Assembly: GCF_016859285.1 (NCBI RefSeq)
Contig: NC_053411.1
Location: 19,674,001 to 19,738,000, forward strand
From: Xiphias gladius
Lineage: Eukaryota > Chordata > Actinopteri > Istiophoriformes > Xiphiidae
DNA: 64,000 nucleotides
Reading direction: 5' to 3'
The notes beneath the pieces are model-generated. The model made no database searches and was not told the origin of the DNA. It saw nothing but the letters and a program-made list of their open reading frames with translations. The position numbers and the translations under genes are program-made. This document shows, one piece after another, positions 1 through 30,509 of the stretch. Each line of letters opens with the position of its first letter. Position 1 is the first letter of the stretch.

Positions 1-18867
<18,867 letters not shown>

Positions 18868-18896
<29 letters not shown>

Positions 18897-18985
18897 TCGA
18901 TACACACATGTATATGTAACACACACACACACACACACCATCAGACACATGCCCAATGAGCACTGATCGATACACACATGTATAT

Positions 18986-19025
<40 letters not shown>

Positions 19026-19071
19026 ATCAGACACATGCCCAATGAGCACTGATCGATACACACATGTATAT

Positions 19072-19113
<42 letters not shown>

Positions 19114-19159
19114 ATCAGACACATGCCCAATGAGCACTGATCGATACACACATGTATAT

Positions 19160-19207
<48 letters not shown>

Positions 19208-19253
19208 ATCAGACACATGCCCAATGAGCACTGATCGATACACACATGTATAT

Positions 19254-19284
<31 letters not shown>

Positions 19285-19331
19285 CATCAGACACATGCCC
19301 AATGAGCACTGATCGATACACACATGTATAT

Positions 19332-19385
<54 letters not shown>

Positions 19386-19516
19386 ATCAGACACATGCCC
19401 AATGAGCACTGATCGATACACACATGTATATGTAACACACAACACACACACACACACACACACACACACCATCAGACACATGCCCAATGAGCACTGATCG
19501 ATACACACATGTATAT

Positions 19517-19554
<38 letters not shown>

Positions 19555-19600
19555 ATCAGACACATGCCCAATGAGCACTGATCGATACACACATGTATAT

Positions 19601-19658
<58 letters not shown>

Positions 19659-19704
19659 ATCAGACACATGCCCAATGAGCACTGATCGATACACACATGT
19701 ATAT

Positions 19705-19740
<36 letters not shown>

Positions 19741-19786
19741 ATCAGACACATGCCCAATGAGCACTGATCGATACACACATGTATAT

Positions 19787-19854
<68 letters not shown>

Positions 19855-19914
19855 CCCAATGAGCACTGATCGATACACACATTTATATGTAACACACACA
19901 CACACACACCATCA

Positions 19915-19946
<32 letters not shown>

Positions 19947-19992
19947 ATCAGACACATGCCCAATGAGCACTGATCGATACACACATGTATAT

Positions 19993-20023
<31 letters not shown>

Positions 20024-20368
20024 CATCAGACACATGCCCAATGAGCACTGATCGATACACACATGTATATGTAACACACACACACACACACACACACCAT
20101 CAGACACATGCCCAATGAGCACTGATCGATACACACATGTATATGTAACACACACACACACACACACACCATCAGACACATGCCCAATGAGCACTGATCG
20201 ATATACACACATGTATATGTAACACACACACACACACACACACACACCATCAGACACATGCCCAATGAGCACTGATCGATACACACATGTATATGTAACA
20301 CACACACACACACACACACACCATCAGACACATGCCCAATGAGCACTGATCGATACACACATGTATAT

Positions 20369-20410
<42 letters not shown>

Positions 20411-20530
20411 ATCAGACACATGCCCAATGAGCACTGATCGATACACACATGTATATGTAACACACACACACACACACACACCATCAGACACATGCCCAAT
20501 GAGCACTGATCGATACACACACACACACAC
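18868..20530 (+). repeat. Minisatellite built from the terminal pik3ca coding sequence plus (AC)n
   Basis: About 20 units, counting the gene's own. Each holds CCATCAGACACATGCCCAAT then GAGCACTGATCGATACACAC, ATGTATATGTAAC and a variable (AC)n run. The first part is the end of pik3ca exon 25 (TIRHMPNEH plus TGA), so every unit carries a copy of the coding end and stop. Units are about 58-110 bases, the difference lying mainly in AC length. Variants: the unit at about 19,850 lacks CCATCAGACA and has ATTTATATGT; one at about 20,200 has an extra TA. The array ends near 20,530 in ACACGTGTGTG. Confidence 0.95.
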
Positions 20531-20957
20531 AACACGTGTGTGTTCACTGCGCCACTTTTTGAGGATGACAGTGGTGAAAGTGTCTGATTGTTGTAGGTTT
20601 TAGCATCACAAATTTGTGAGATGGTTGTCATAGCAACATGAATCTCAGGGTCACAGGTCAGAGGGGTGGTTGAGAATGACAAAGGCATGCTGGGAAAAGA
20701 TGATGATGATGATCATGATGATGATCATGATGTCCTAAATGTCTTCCAGTCCGTGCTACAGTTAGCATGTTAGCTGTGCTAGCTGCTGTAAATACAGACC
20801 AAGCTTTTTTAAAGAAAAAAACTTTATTGCTTCAGTGTACATTTGAATCAAACTTTATTAATTATCAGCTGTAACTTCATGATGTTTGTTGGGAGAATTT
20901 AAATGAAACCAGCTTTATTGAAACCAGCGAAGCTAACACTGTGGTCACTGTGGGAGC

Positions 20958-20963
20958 AATAAA
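20958..20963 (+). terminator. pik3ca: Candidate polyadenylation signal AATAAA, proximal
   Basis: AATAAA lies about 2.06 kb after the pik3ca stop and beyond the tandem array. No strong GT-rich element follows at once, so it is the weaker candidate. Confidence 0.4.
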
Positions 20964-22029
20964 ACTTCCAAAAGCTGATCAATACTTTGATTAGACAATC
21001 AGGAGTTCCGACCAATAGGAAGGCAGAGCTGACCAGCTGTGGGTGGAGACAATGTGCAGAGTTCAGACCAAACTAACCCATCGTGTTGTTAGGGATGTTA
21101 AAAAGGAGAACAAGATCAAACTGTGATGAAAAGGCAAGTTTAGACTTTTAAGCAGATTTTCTGATGATTGTCATTTCAGAAGATTTCTGCAGTTTAAACC
21201 AACAAGATAAGACTTTTTACCAGTGACACCATGAGTTTTCCAAGTTTTGTTTTGTTTTTTTTAATATTACAACCACTTTATTTAGTAAATATTTATATTT
21301 TTTTTCTCAAAATATGGTTACATATAAGCATTTTCTCATAAAATTACAGGTTTTCCTAAAAATATTAATTTAACATTACAGATTTATTCTCAAATTATTT
21401 TGACTTTTTCTTATATTTCCACTAATTTTACTTCTAAACCTGCTGCTATTTGACATATTGCAGCTCTTTTCTCATAAAATTATTAGTGTATGTATAATTT
21501 TACAACTTTTTCTCATAAATATATGGCGGTATTCTGAAAAAAGTACTTTTCTATGAAATCTGAGATGTTTGTTTATTTGTAGTATAAAGTCGTCGAGTGT
21601 TTAAAAATGATTATTTTCTTCCACAGGTTGCAGATTGTTGATCATTTACAGATGACTATGAAGTTTTCATCCACAGCTGGTCACAAACTGTCCGACGGCT
21701 TAAGTTAACTCCAGATATTTCAATATTTTTTGTTTTTCAGTATGATTAATGCGCTGAACTGATCTGAATTCAGTTTCTGCTGACTATTATCAGGGATCAA
21801 AGTCTTAAGACGACAATCTGAACCAGTCAGCTGCTTGTTAGCCGTTAGCTAGATCAGGTCTTTGTTAGCCTCTAATGCGCTGTTTTTGATAAACAGTGCT
21901 AGGCTAGTTAGCACTGTTAGCCTGTTAGCTGAGCTGGTGCACTAGTTATTTATTAGTTAGCTCGCTAGTTGCACTGGAGCAATGACTTGTGAGTAGCTTA
22001 AGTAAGTGTAGCGTAGCATTGTGTGGAAA

Positions 22030-22080
22030 CCCCGCCCCCTCCTCTCTCATTGGCTACTCGCCTCTGGGGGCGGGGCGTCA
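22030..22080. promoter_or_regulatory. GC-box inverted repeat around a CCAAT box
   Basis: CCCCGCCCCC (22030-22039) and GGGGGCGGGG (22066-22075) are perfect reverse complements. Between them lies CATTGGCT, an inverted CCAAT box, and CGTCA follows. This resembles a compact bidirectional GC-box/CCAAT promoter, but no gene start was found on either side. Confidence 0.45.
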
Positions 22081-22748
22081 CTCAGGCAGGTTAAAGGGCA
22101 ATGACGCTAATTTTTTAATGTGAAGGTTTGATTCTGCTCAGGTCAGGGGTCAGCATAAGTCCTGCCCACACCTGTCAGTAACCATGACAACCTGTGAGGC
22201 AATCTGAGCCTACTGCATGCTGATCCATAAATTGATTTATGTCATCATCATCTGTGCTGGTTACTATAGTGACTGAAGTGAACAGACGTGATGTGTTTGT
22301 TTTCATGTGACCATTATTATTGATTGTTTTGTACACAGTATTGATGATTGATTGATGTATTTAACGGGCATAAGAGCTGACGGGATCATTTTCTTCACGT
22401 TGGGTATTGACTTCTGATGACTATTGAACCTCCTCGTGGAGACTTTTTATAAATGTTTTCTCAAACTATTAAGACATTTTTCATAAAATATTACAACTTT
22501 TTTTCTTTAATTTTACAATCAAGGACGCAAATGCAGAGCCGATGCCCACAGATGGCAAGTTCAGCCAATCAGAGGGCTTGTAGAGCCTCTGCGCCCATAT
22601 ATGGTGATGAAGCTCCGTTCTGACTTTTTAAACTGAACTTTACAGCAGGTCATCTGGTGGCTGAGCCCGATCACACTGCAGGATCCAGGTGTGAAGCACT
22701 TATTGATCCTTGACTGTCAGCGTTATCATGGATTATCATTTTATTTCA

Positions 22749-22754
22749 AATAAA
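22749..22754 (+). terminator. pik3ca: Candidate polyadenylation signal AATAAA, distal
   Basis: AATAAA is followed within about 25 bases by TTTGCTGTGTCTTGTTTGTG, a good GT-rich downstream element. It would give a 3' UTR of about 3.85 kb including the tandem array. Confidence 0.5.
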
Positions 22755-22790
22755 AGGTCAACGAGTTTGCTGTGTCTTGTTTGTGATCTA

Positions 22791-23880
22791 CAGTCAGGAC
22801 TCACCTGCGACAGTTGTTCAGTAACTCTACTGTGACAAAACTCTGTCACAGCTTTACTCTCAAAATATTGTTTTTCCAAAATATTACAACTTATATCTCA
22901 AAATGTTACACAATGCTCCTTAGTGTCCTCAGAATAGTTTCTGATGGGATGACACCAGCTGTGACGCTTGTCAACATCCTGACGTTCAGACACATGAGTA
23001 CTCATGAGTAATGGGTCGGACCACATCCATCTTCGAACTCGGCCTTCATTCAATCACTTCTTTGATCTCAACTACACACCTGTAAAGTTTCCTGACTGTG
23101 TCTTGCACAGTTGTGACGTTATCGTGGTGATAACATCTGTCCACAGACAGACAGAGAGACAGACACCTGCCAAAGTCCTCAAAACCACCGCTGTGGTAGT
23201 TTCCGTTACAGTAGGTGTCTCCAGGACCACAATTTGCCATGATGACACACACACACACACACACGCAGATTCACAAGGTGAAAACAATACAGCCACATAA
23301 TAATGGCTGGTAAACATCTTGATTTTTTTTTTTTTTTCCTTCAAAATATTATAGAATAACTAAAATATTACAAGTTTTTCTCTTAAAATATGTAAAAACT
23401 TTGTCTCGAAACTTAATTTATTTTTTAATTCTATAACCAGAGATGAATTGGTTCTCATGACCATCTGAGAAAACCCTTCAGATGATAAGTCAACAAACCT
23501 GAGACAAAATGTCTTCAGAGCCCAGATCACAGTTACAGTGAAATCAAATCCAACACAAGAAAGAAGATGGCCGCTGTGAGTAACAAAACATTTCAACCAA
23601 CTCGTCCCAATTTTATCATACTGGTTGTGAAAATGACGCTTCATTAGGTTTATATGAATGTGGTGTCATTCAACAAGATAACAGTGGTGATTAGTATATT
23701 AAGAAGGGGAAGACGAACTAAGCTCAAAACAAACGTTCCGCCTTTACCTGGCAGATCTCGCTTGGCAGACGTCGTCTGGCTTACAGACACTGTTGACACG
23801 ACACTTACTGCTGTGCTGTTTAAGTTTAGACTATCTTTGAACTATTGAGACCTGGAACAATGCACAAACGTGGACAGTGG
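22791..23880. other. Intergenic stretch
   Basis: No gene recognised. An (AC)n microsatellite lies at 23245-23264 and a T run at about 23,322-23,337. Open frames across 23,000-23,650 overlap on both strands and resemble no family. Confidence 0.45.
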
Positions 23881-26300
23881 GATCCTAAGCAAATCTGAGG
23901 CCAATTGACCTCAAGTGACTCGGAGGATAATGTTACTCATACTGCTATATATCTCTAACCAACTTCAAAACTGGACATCTTAAATAATTTAAAGTCTAAC
24001 ATCTCAGAAGTAAAACAATCTGGAGTATAGCAATACTCTAATGGAAGAAAGACACTGCTAAAATGTGACAACAACCTTTGTGAATGAAAATGAAAAATTC
24101 AAACTGATGCCGTTGGACCTCCAGTGAGAAATATGAGCGATAAGCTACTAATTATGGGATTAGAAGAAACAGAGAAGGAAACGTACGGAACGTCGGAGGC
24201 CCTTACGAGAGCATTCATGCAGGAGCTACTTGGAATTCTGGAGGAAGAGGTTAAAAAGGTCCGGCTGGGACAATATAAAGAACAAGGTAAACCAAGACCT
24301 CTTGTTAAATTTATTGTTCCAAACGTAAGTTCAAGTCCTGGGTCTCAGCAGAAAACTGAAAGTTGCAAGTTTTTACGTGAGTAATCAGTGTCCAGCAGAA
24401 GTGGTTGTGAAGCAGCGCAAGTTCATTCCAATTATGAACTCTTTGAAACAGCAGGGACAAAAAGTTTGCCTCACAATAACCGGTATAAAACCAACACAGA
24501 AAAGTTGAGGGGCTATGATGTCACTGTTGTTAAGTGTTAGGATTGGTTAGAGAAGTTGTTTAAACACCATCTCCGTAGTAATGCAACCACATGGCGAGAA
24601 CTGTCCTGGGGGAATGTTCAAGACCGTATGATAAAAGGTTTGATTTGGATGCTTCACCTTATATTTCATCCATTCATTTCTCTGTTAATCGCCAGCTATA
24701 ATTGTAATGATCTAGCAGATCGTAAAAAACTGGGTATTCTTTTTCTAGAAACATAAAATAAATCATATAACAAATAACTTATTTCTGCCACAATAGATCA
24801 AAAAAATTGGAAAAAAGAGTGGGATGGCCCAATTTATTTTCACATGGTCAGAGAAATTCAAAAGGTTTTATGGTTCTTTTCAAGAAGCAATTTAATTTTC
24901 AGATGTGGTCCATAAACACAAATTCAGTGGGAGGATGGTTACGTTAAAAAGTAATGATTCAAGGAGAAAAGCTGTGCATTTTGATCTTGTATGGACGTAA
25001 TATAGATGATGCCACTGTTTTTGATGAAATATTTAACAAGTTGCGGGGTATAGAGGAGGAAATTATTATGGTGGGCGACTTTAATATTGCTTTAGCAGCA
25101 CGGTCGATCAAAAATGAAGTCCTCCTATTAACTCTCACCCACATGCTCTTATGAAGATTTACAACCTTAAGGATGCTTTAGACTTAGTTGATATTTGGAG
25201 ATTTAAAATTCCAAAACTGATTTGATACACTTGGAGAAGGCAAAACCAGGCAAGTAGAAAGGAATTATTTTCAATTTCCTTTTCTCTTACATCCAAAGTA
25301 ATGGATGTATCAATAGAGGATAATTTAAAGTCTGACCATAATTTATTGGATTAAATCTTTCAGTGTTGGAAAATTTACAGGGACCAGGATATTGAAAGTT
25401 TAATCAGAGTCTTCCAAGATGAACATTTGTTGAGATTCATTTATTATTTTTTGTACATGATATTATTAGAGCAAATCCTTCATTAGTCTGAGAAGCATTT
25501 AAACGTAGTTTTAGAGGACACACAATTTCTATTCTTCTATGGGGAAAAAATGAAATTGAAAGAACAAACTTTAACACCAGAAGTTGAACAGTTGACTCTA
25601 AATATTGATGATTGGGCTGATTCATCTAGAGATAAGCTAAATGATTTGATAAATAAACAAAATTAATTATATAATTTAGATGGAAATTGCCTGCTAAGAA
25701 GATGCGATTATAAAAGGGCAGAGTTGATGGAGAAACGGGAAAAATGTTTAAAACTTTAGAATTGTTTGCACAGACCGATATTTTAAATGAGAGAGAAAAT
25801 AATTTTTTATAAGATATTTTAATTTCAGCCATCACCTCCGCACAGCTCTCTGAACCTTTTCCCACAAATTTATGAAAGGAAGTTAGGTCATGTGAGTGTT
25901 TGATTACAGAGGAGGAACCTTTTTCTGCTGTAATGTCTTTTAAATCAGGGAAAACACCTGGAACGGATGGAATGGATAGACCCATTGAGGTCTATCAGAA
26001 ATCTATTCAATATAGTACCTATATAAACGTGAGGACACTTTTGATTGTCCTATACAGTGGGAACAAGTGTTCAGGTTAATGTATAAAACACAAGTAGACA
26101 CATTTATAAGATCCTTTCAGTTAAAAATAAGATACGTTTCTTTGCCTGCTAGGAAAATGTGAAGGGTTTGGGTTTCTGACTCAGATGAGAGTTGATTTGT
26201 TTAAGGGATCTGAGGTACATCTTTTCTAGTATTGTCATGTTGTGTCTGCCTTTTGGAGCGAGGTTCTAAAGGTGTAATGCAAAGAAGCTGTGCCTTCAAC
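23881..26300 (+). mobile_element. Decayed L1/Tx1-like LINE
   Basis: Disconnected + strand frames show an endonuclease-like block (ILYGRNIDDATVFDEIFNKL, then EEIIMVGDFNIAL and LKSDHNLLD), a linker, and FKSGKTPGTDGMDRPIEVYQ, the motif opening the reverse transcriptase of L1-type LINEs. Stops and frameshifts interrupt it throughout. A frame at 24124-24384 may be a first-ORF remnant, but I cannot confirm that. The 3' half is largely missing. Confidence 0.7.
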
Positions 26301-26934
26301 TGGACTTCTGCTCAGTGACATCGGGTGATGTTAAAGAGACAAACATTTATATTATTCATTTGATTATTTTGTTAGGGAAAAGATTTATTTTTAAAGCTGC
26401 TGATGTTGATTCATTGAATATCAGTCAATTTAGAGTATCTGTGAAACATCACTTTATTCTGGAAGGATATATTGCAAATACCAATGAGGAGGTTTATTGA
26501 AGTGGAAGGCTGGTAAGAAGCTTGTATTGAAACAATAAAAATATGAGGTGCAGAGTCTGAAATTTTTGTTTTTTATCTTTTATTGTTTTGTTACTTATTT
26601 AGGTAGTTAGGCCTGCTGATATATGGTGTGTGTTTGTGTTTATTACTTTGGTTTCTTTTAGTGTGATTTACTGTGCTTATTGTTTGTCTTCTGGTAATTT
26701 ATGTCATGTTTTCATTAAAACATCTGACAGTGCAGAAAAACTATTCCAACCTGGTTGTTTCAAGTATTTTGTAAAACAAAATTTCTCATAATTCTCCAGC
26801 GGCAGTTGCCTTGTTCTTTCTACTTTTAATTAAGTGGAAACACTTTACTTTAAGCACCCATTTATCCCTTATAATCAGGATATAAACATGTAATAACTGG
26901 TTTATTTATCTGTATAATCAGCATATAAACATGC
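26301..26934. other. Intergenic stretch
   Basis: AT-rich sequence. A phrase near ATAATCAGGATATAAACATG repeats in altered form at 26,876 and 26,917. No gene seen. Confidence 0.4.
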
Positions 26935-27189
26935 CACACATGGACATGAAACTGATCAATCGTCAACTGTCCAATTACTTTTGAGCCTCTGAAAATGAGG
27001 GACTATGTATAAAAATGGCTTTAATTCCTAAACACTTGATGTGATATTTTTGTTAAACCCCTTGAATTAAACCTGAAAGTTCACACCTCAATCGCATCTT
27101 GATGGTTTCATTTCAAATCCATCAGGATGGTGTACAGAGGCAAGACTGCAAAAATTGTGTCATTGCCCAAATACTTACGTACCTAACTG
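26935..27189 (-). mobile_element. Solo end of a Tc1-like transposon
   Basis: About 250 bases match 62,590-62,846, the end of the Tc1 element at 62-62.8 kb. Shared phrases include GCCTCTGAAAATGAGGGACT, ATGTATAAAAATGGCT and the terminal ACCTAACTG. No transposase is attached. Its terminal repeat is where the duplicated MHC beta unit begins. Confidence 0.85.
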
Positions 27190-28023
27190 AATATGCTGAT
27201 TATTCTGGATAAATAGGTTATAAAATCTTACTAGCTGAGTAAAGGATCTGAGTACTTCTTTCACCAATGCATATTAAGTACAGATACACAAAACAGCAGT
27301 AAAATCTGTGATCATTTCAGCTGTTTAATCTTAGAACAATGAGTGTGTCTGTCCCCGTTTCCTTCACATTTCTCGTTCAGATTTACAAAGAACGACAATT
27401 GTTATAAAATATAAAATATTTTAATTAATACTAACACACATCTTCTTCAACACCACAGTCTGTCAGACTTTTCCGATCGTTTATTGTTGTTCAAATGTTC
27501 AAATCCAGCAGATATTAACAAATCTATCAATCTCACTGGAACCCCAAAATGATTACAACCAGTGATTACATGATCTCAAAGAAGAGCTAATAAGTCAGTT
27601 AATGGCTGTAAAATATTGATTTCACACAGTCAAGCAGCATATCAGGGTTAGGTGAAGCAGAGCTCAGATCCAGCTGGTAAACCAGAGACCAGATTAAACC
27701 TGATCCAGTGAACATCTCAGATATTTAGTGCACAAACAGTGAAAGACAAAATGTTGAGGCAAAGAACAGCACTGTGACATACACCATAAAAAGTCCAGGA
27801 TCGGGTTTACACCAGGTGACTATCAGATTACAGTCCTGGATCAGGTTTAGACCAGCAGAGACCATCAGATAATCAGCTGTTCAGCCAGTCCAGCAGGTGG
27901 CAGCACTGACAGTCTGCTGAGCTGTAAACAGAAAGCAAGTTGAAGCAGCAGCTGATTTGTCTTCCATCTGACAAACAGCAACAGGTGCAGAACCAGGACC
28001 GGGTCCAGGACTAGGATCCTGCC

Positions 28024-30394
28024 TCAGTTAGTGGGAACCAGAATCCTTCCTGGTGTAAAGAGAAGAAGAGGACAGGGTCAGCTACAGATACAGATACAGT
28101 ATTACGACAACTAACTGAAACTGGGCTAAACTGGTCTGAACTGGTCTGACACAAGGCCAACATTCAGGGAGTTAGTGGGAACCACAGTATCAACAACAAA
28201 CACAGACACCGCATGATTACAGCTGGTTTAAACTGGTCTGAGCTGGTCCGAGCTGGTCCAAAGGAAAGGGTCAATATCTGGACAAACACTTGGTTCTCAA
28301 ACTGGTTCAAATATTAAAACTGGTCTGATATTTAATCTGAATTTGGTCTAAATCTGATCCAAACTGGTCTAAACCAGATCTAAACTGATCTATATCTGAT
28401 CAAAACTGGTCTGGAGAAAGTGTAAGTCTTATTTGAATTCTTAAAAACTAGTCTGAAACTGGTGTAAACTGGTTTCTAGACTGTGTAAACTGGAGTAAAC
28501 TGGTTTTAGACTGGGTAAACTGGAGTAAACTGGTTTTGGACTGGGTAAACTGGTTTTGGACTGGGTGTCCTGCTCTGACCTCGGGCCTTCCTCCTGTAGT
28601 AGATGAATCCAGCCAGAGATAAGATCAGACCCAGGATCAGTCCTGAGGCTCCGATGGCGATCTTGTTCCTCTCTGACTCAGGCATGGACGGATCTGAGGA
28701 CAGACAGGTAGAGACACAGACAGGTGAGCAGACAGACAAGTAAGCAGACAGACAGGTGTACAGGTGTAGAGACAGACAGGTATTTACCCCAGTCAGTAAC
28801 CAGAGGTTCTTTCAGGCTGGCGTGCTCCACCACACAGGAGATCTTCTCTCCAGACCTGCTCCAACACAGACCAACACATCACTGTTTCTGTCACACTGCT
28901 GATCCAACTGGACCCATCCAGACCCAACTGGACTCAACTGGACCTGGACCTAAGCGCCCTTGGACCAAACTAGATCTGAACCTGGACTCACCTGGGAGCG
29001 TACTCCAGGTGAGAGTGGATCTGGTAGTACCAATCACCATCTGCCAGCTCATCAGTGGAAGTGACATCAGAGGTGACTTCCTGTCCGTCTCTGCGCCAGC
29101 TCACTCTGATCTGTTTGGGGTAGAAGTCGAAGACGCTGCAGACCAACATGGCGGGACGTTTACCAGCAGGGGGCGTCGTAGAGCTCATCACCACATAGGG
29201 CTTAACTGGAACACGCAGACATTATTCTCAAACCTCTGCTGACTCTCCAGTGTTTCATATTAATTAAGTCACATTCTGCAGCCAAACTTTGTTCAAATTC
29301 TCTCAACTTTAATTCTAATGGAGATCTCAATGTTTGCGAAGATCGGAAATCGATCAGGTCCGTGGAACTGGACCATGGAGTGTGTGGTTTGAAGATTTCA
29401 ACGACTGTAAACGTCAGAAAGTCTAAAAGAATTCATTAGTTTAAAGAAAAGAAGAAGAAACTTCAGGGTAAAACAGTGTCAGTAGCTGCAGTATTAGTGT
29501 TTGACCAGCAGGTGGTGACACAGCTAAGTCTGATGTGTTAAGGGCCGATCAACATCAGTTTTACAAAATAAGTTTTCTTCTAAAATGAAGCGACAAGACT
29601 TTGTTCTTCTTAAATAACAGTCATATTGTCAATGGACCAAATGTTAGAATACTTAAAGAAAAATCACATCATGAATCGTATCTGCAGTGTCTGTTTTTAG
29701 GAGTTATTTTAAGACAAAGTCCGGATGTTTTATCTCCACTCTGTAGATCTAAAAGTGTAAAATGAATTTCCACTTAAAAAAAAAGTTGACATTCAATTTA
29801 AAGTTTGTAAAAAAACAAAAACACAAATATCCTCATTATAAAGTGCAGTCAGTTGAAACAGTAGTTAAGTTGATAACGATTCAGCGTGTTGATGAATCTG
29901 AGGTTTAACATTAAGATCTGATGAAGTTCACAAACAGACTCACCGGACTTAGTCAGAGCAGCTTGGTAGAAGATTCCAACGTTGTGAAGACAGTACCTCT
30001 CCCTCTCAGCTTTCTCCTGGTCCAAGTCTGGACCACTGTTCCAGCGCTCTGCGTCCTTTACACCAAACTCAGTGTATCCAACGTACTTCCCCACAGTGCT
30101 GTTGAACGTGATGAGCTCCATCTTGTTGTAATAGTAAGAGTCGATGAACTCGATGTCTTCCAGCTTAGTGGAGCTAAACAAACAGCTGGTCACCATGTAT
30201 TCCCGAAATCCATCTGAAGGACGAACAGAGTCAGAGAAAAGTATTGATCGGTGATCAGTGTGTTGATCCTACCTGCTGCGTGGACGCTGATGAAGTATAA
30301 CCGGTGTGTATTGATCGGTGATCAGTGTATTGATCCTACCTGCTGCGTAGACGCTGATGAAGAGGAGGGAGAAGCTGAGAAAGGGCGAAGCCAT
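28024..30394 (-). CDS. MHC class II beta chain, six exons, apparently functional
   Basis: Exons in reading order: 30394-30340 (signal peptide MASPFLSFSLLFISVYAA), 30213-29944 (beta-1), 29205-28992 and 28855-28788 (beta-2, split by an intron as in percomorphs), 28693-28580 (connecting peptide, membrane span), 28049-28024 (end, RILVPTN and stop). All phases join; total 248 residues, the usual length. Beta-1 shows the cysteine pair (VTSC, RYC) and glycosylation site NST in FNSTVGKYVGYTEFG. Beta-2 has LVCSVFDFYP and ISCVVEHA. The membrane span has GASGLILGLILSLAG. The product pairs with the alpha chain for peptide presentation. A DAB-type name would fit, but I give no symbol. Confidence 0.95.
28105..28560 (-). 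repeat. Minisatellite in the last intron of MHC class II beta, copy 1
   Basis: Repeats of AAACTGGTCTGA-type phrases (28,110-28,400) pass into a cleaner unit of about 30 bases, GTAAACTGGAGTAAACTGGT plus TTTAGACTGG, near 28,450-28,560. Copy 2 holds one more unit at 33,175-33,205. Confidence 0.85.
28987..29013 (-). other. Inverted repeat over the beta-2 splice donor
   Basis: CTCACCTGG and CCAGGTGAG form perfect 9-base arms around 9 bases. The right-hand arm in the transcript is the splice donor of the exon at 28992-29205, so the donor could pair with exon sequence. The same arms occur in copy 2. Confidence 0.7.
30241..30362 (-). repeat. Tandem duplication of the exon 1 / intron 1 junction of MHC class II beta
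   Basis: 30241-30295 repeats 30308-30362, 55 bases with two mismatches, offset 67. The copied part includes 23 exon bases and the donor GTAGG. The copy nearer the start codon (30340-30394) is read as the real exon, because it is contiguous with the ATG. Confidence 0.9.
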
Positions 30395-30479
30395 GTTCCT
30401 CTGTTCACTTCACAAACACTGACACAGTCTGACTGAGAGCTGCACTAAAAACCAGAGGACACGATCACGTGACCTGCGG

Positions 30480-30496
30480 CATCACCTGTTGCCAGG
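30480..30496 (-). promoter_or_regulatory. X box of the MHC class II beta promoter
   Basis: On the coding strand the text is CCTGGCAACAGGTGATG, matching the X1-X2 consensus bound by RFX and CREB-type factors. It lies about 86 bases before the start codon. At the place where the Y box belongs, the coding strand reads TCTGGTTT instead of an ATTGG core (near 30,450-30,457), so the NF-Y site looks degraded. Confidence 0.8.
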
Positions 30497-30509
30497 AAGA
30501 CGACTCTGG

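Larger units (their letters stand above)
20531..22790 (+). other. pik3ca 3' flank, probable long 3' UTR
   Basis: No coding signature. It contains a GATGAT microsatellite at about 20,701-20,730, AT-rich stretches, and a GTTAGC-rich patch at about 21,835-21,970. Two polyadenylation candidates and a GC-box inverted repeat are listed separately. How far the transcript extends cannot be read from sequence. Confidence 0.45.
27168..30050 (-). repeat. Tandem duplication, copy 1 (intact MHC class II beta unit)
   Basis: About 2.88 kb matches 31,812-34,726 nearly base for base. The offset is 4,644 at the left, 4,674 after one extra minisatellite unit in copy 2, and 4,676 after a 2-base indel. The left edge lies in the Tc1 terminal repeat and the right edge in exon 2 of the beta gene. 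Confidence 0.93.

Noticed and set aside
23004-23344. Overlapping frames on both strands around an AC microsatellite
   Set aside because: No motif and no splice logic; chance frames.
28724-29242. 172-residue + strand open frame over the MHC beta-2 exons, repeated at 33398-33916
   Set aside because: It is the antisense shadow of the class II exons, repeated only because the locus is duplicated.
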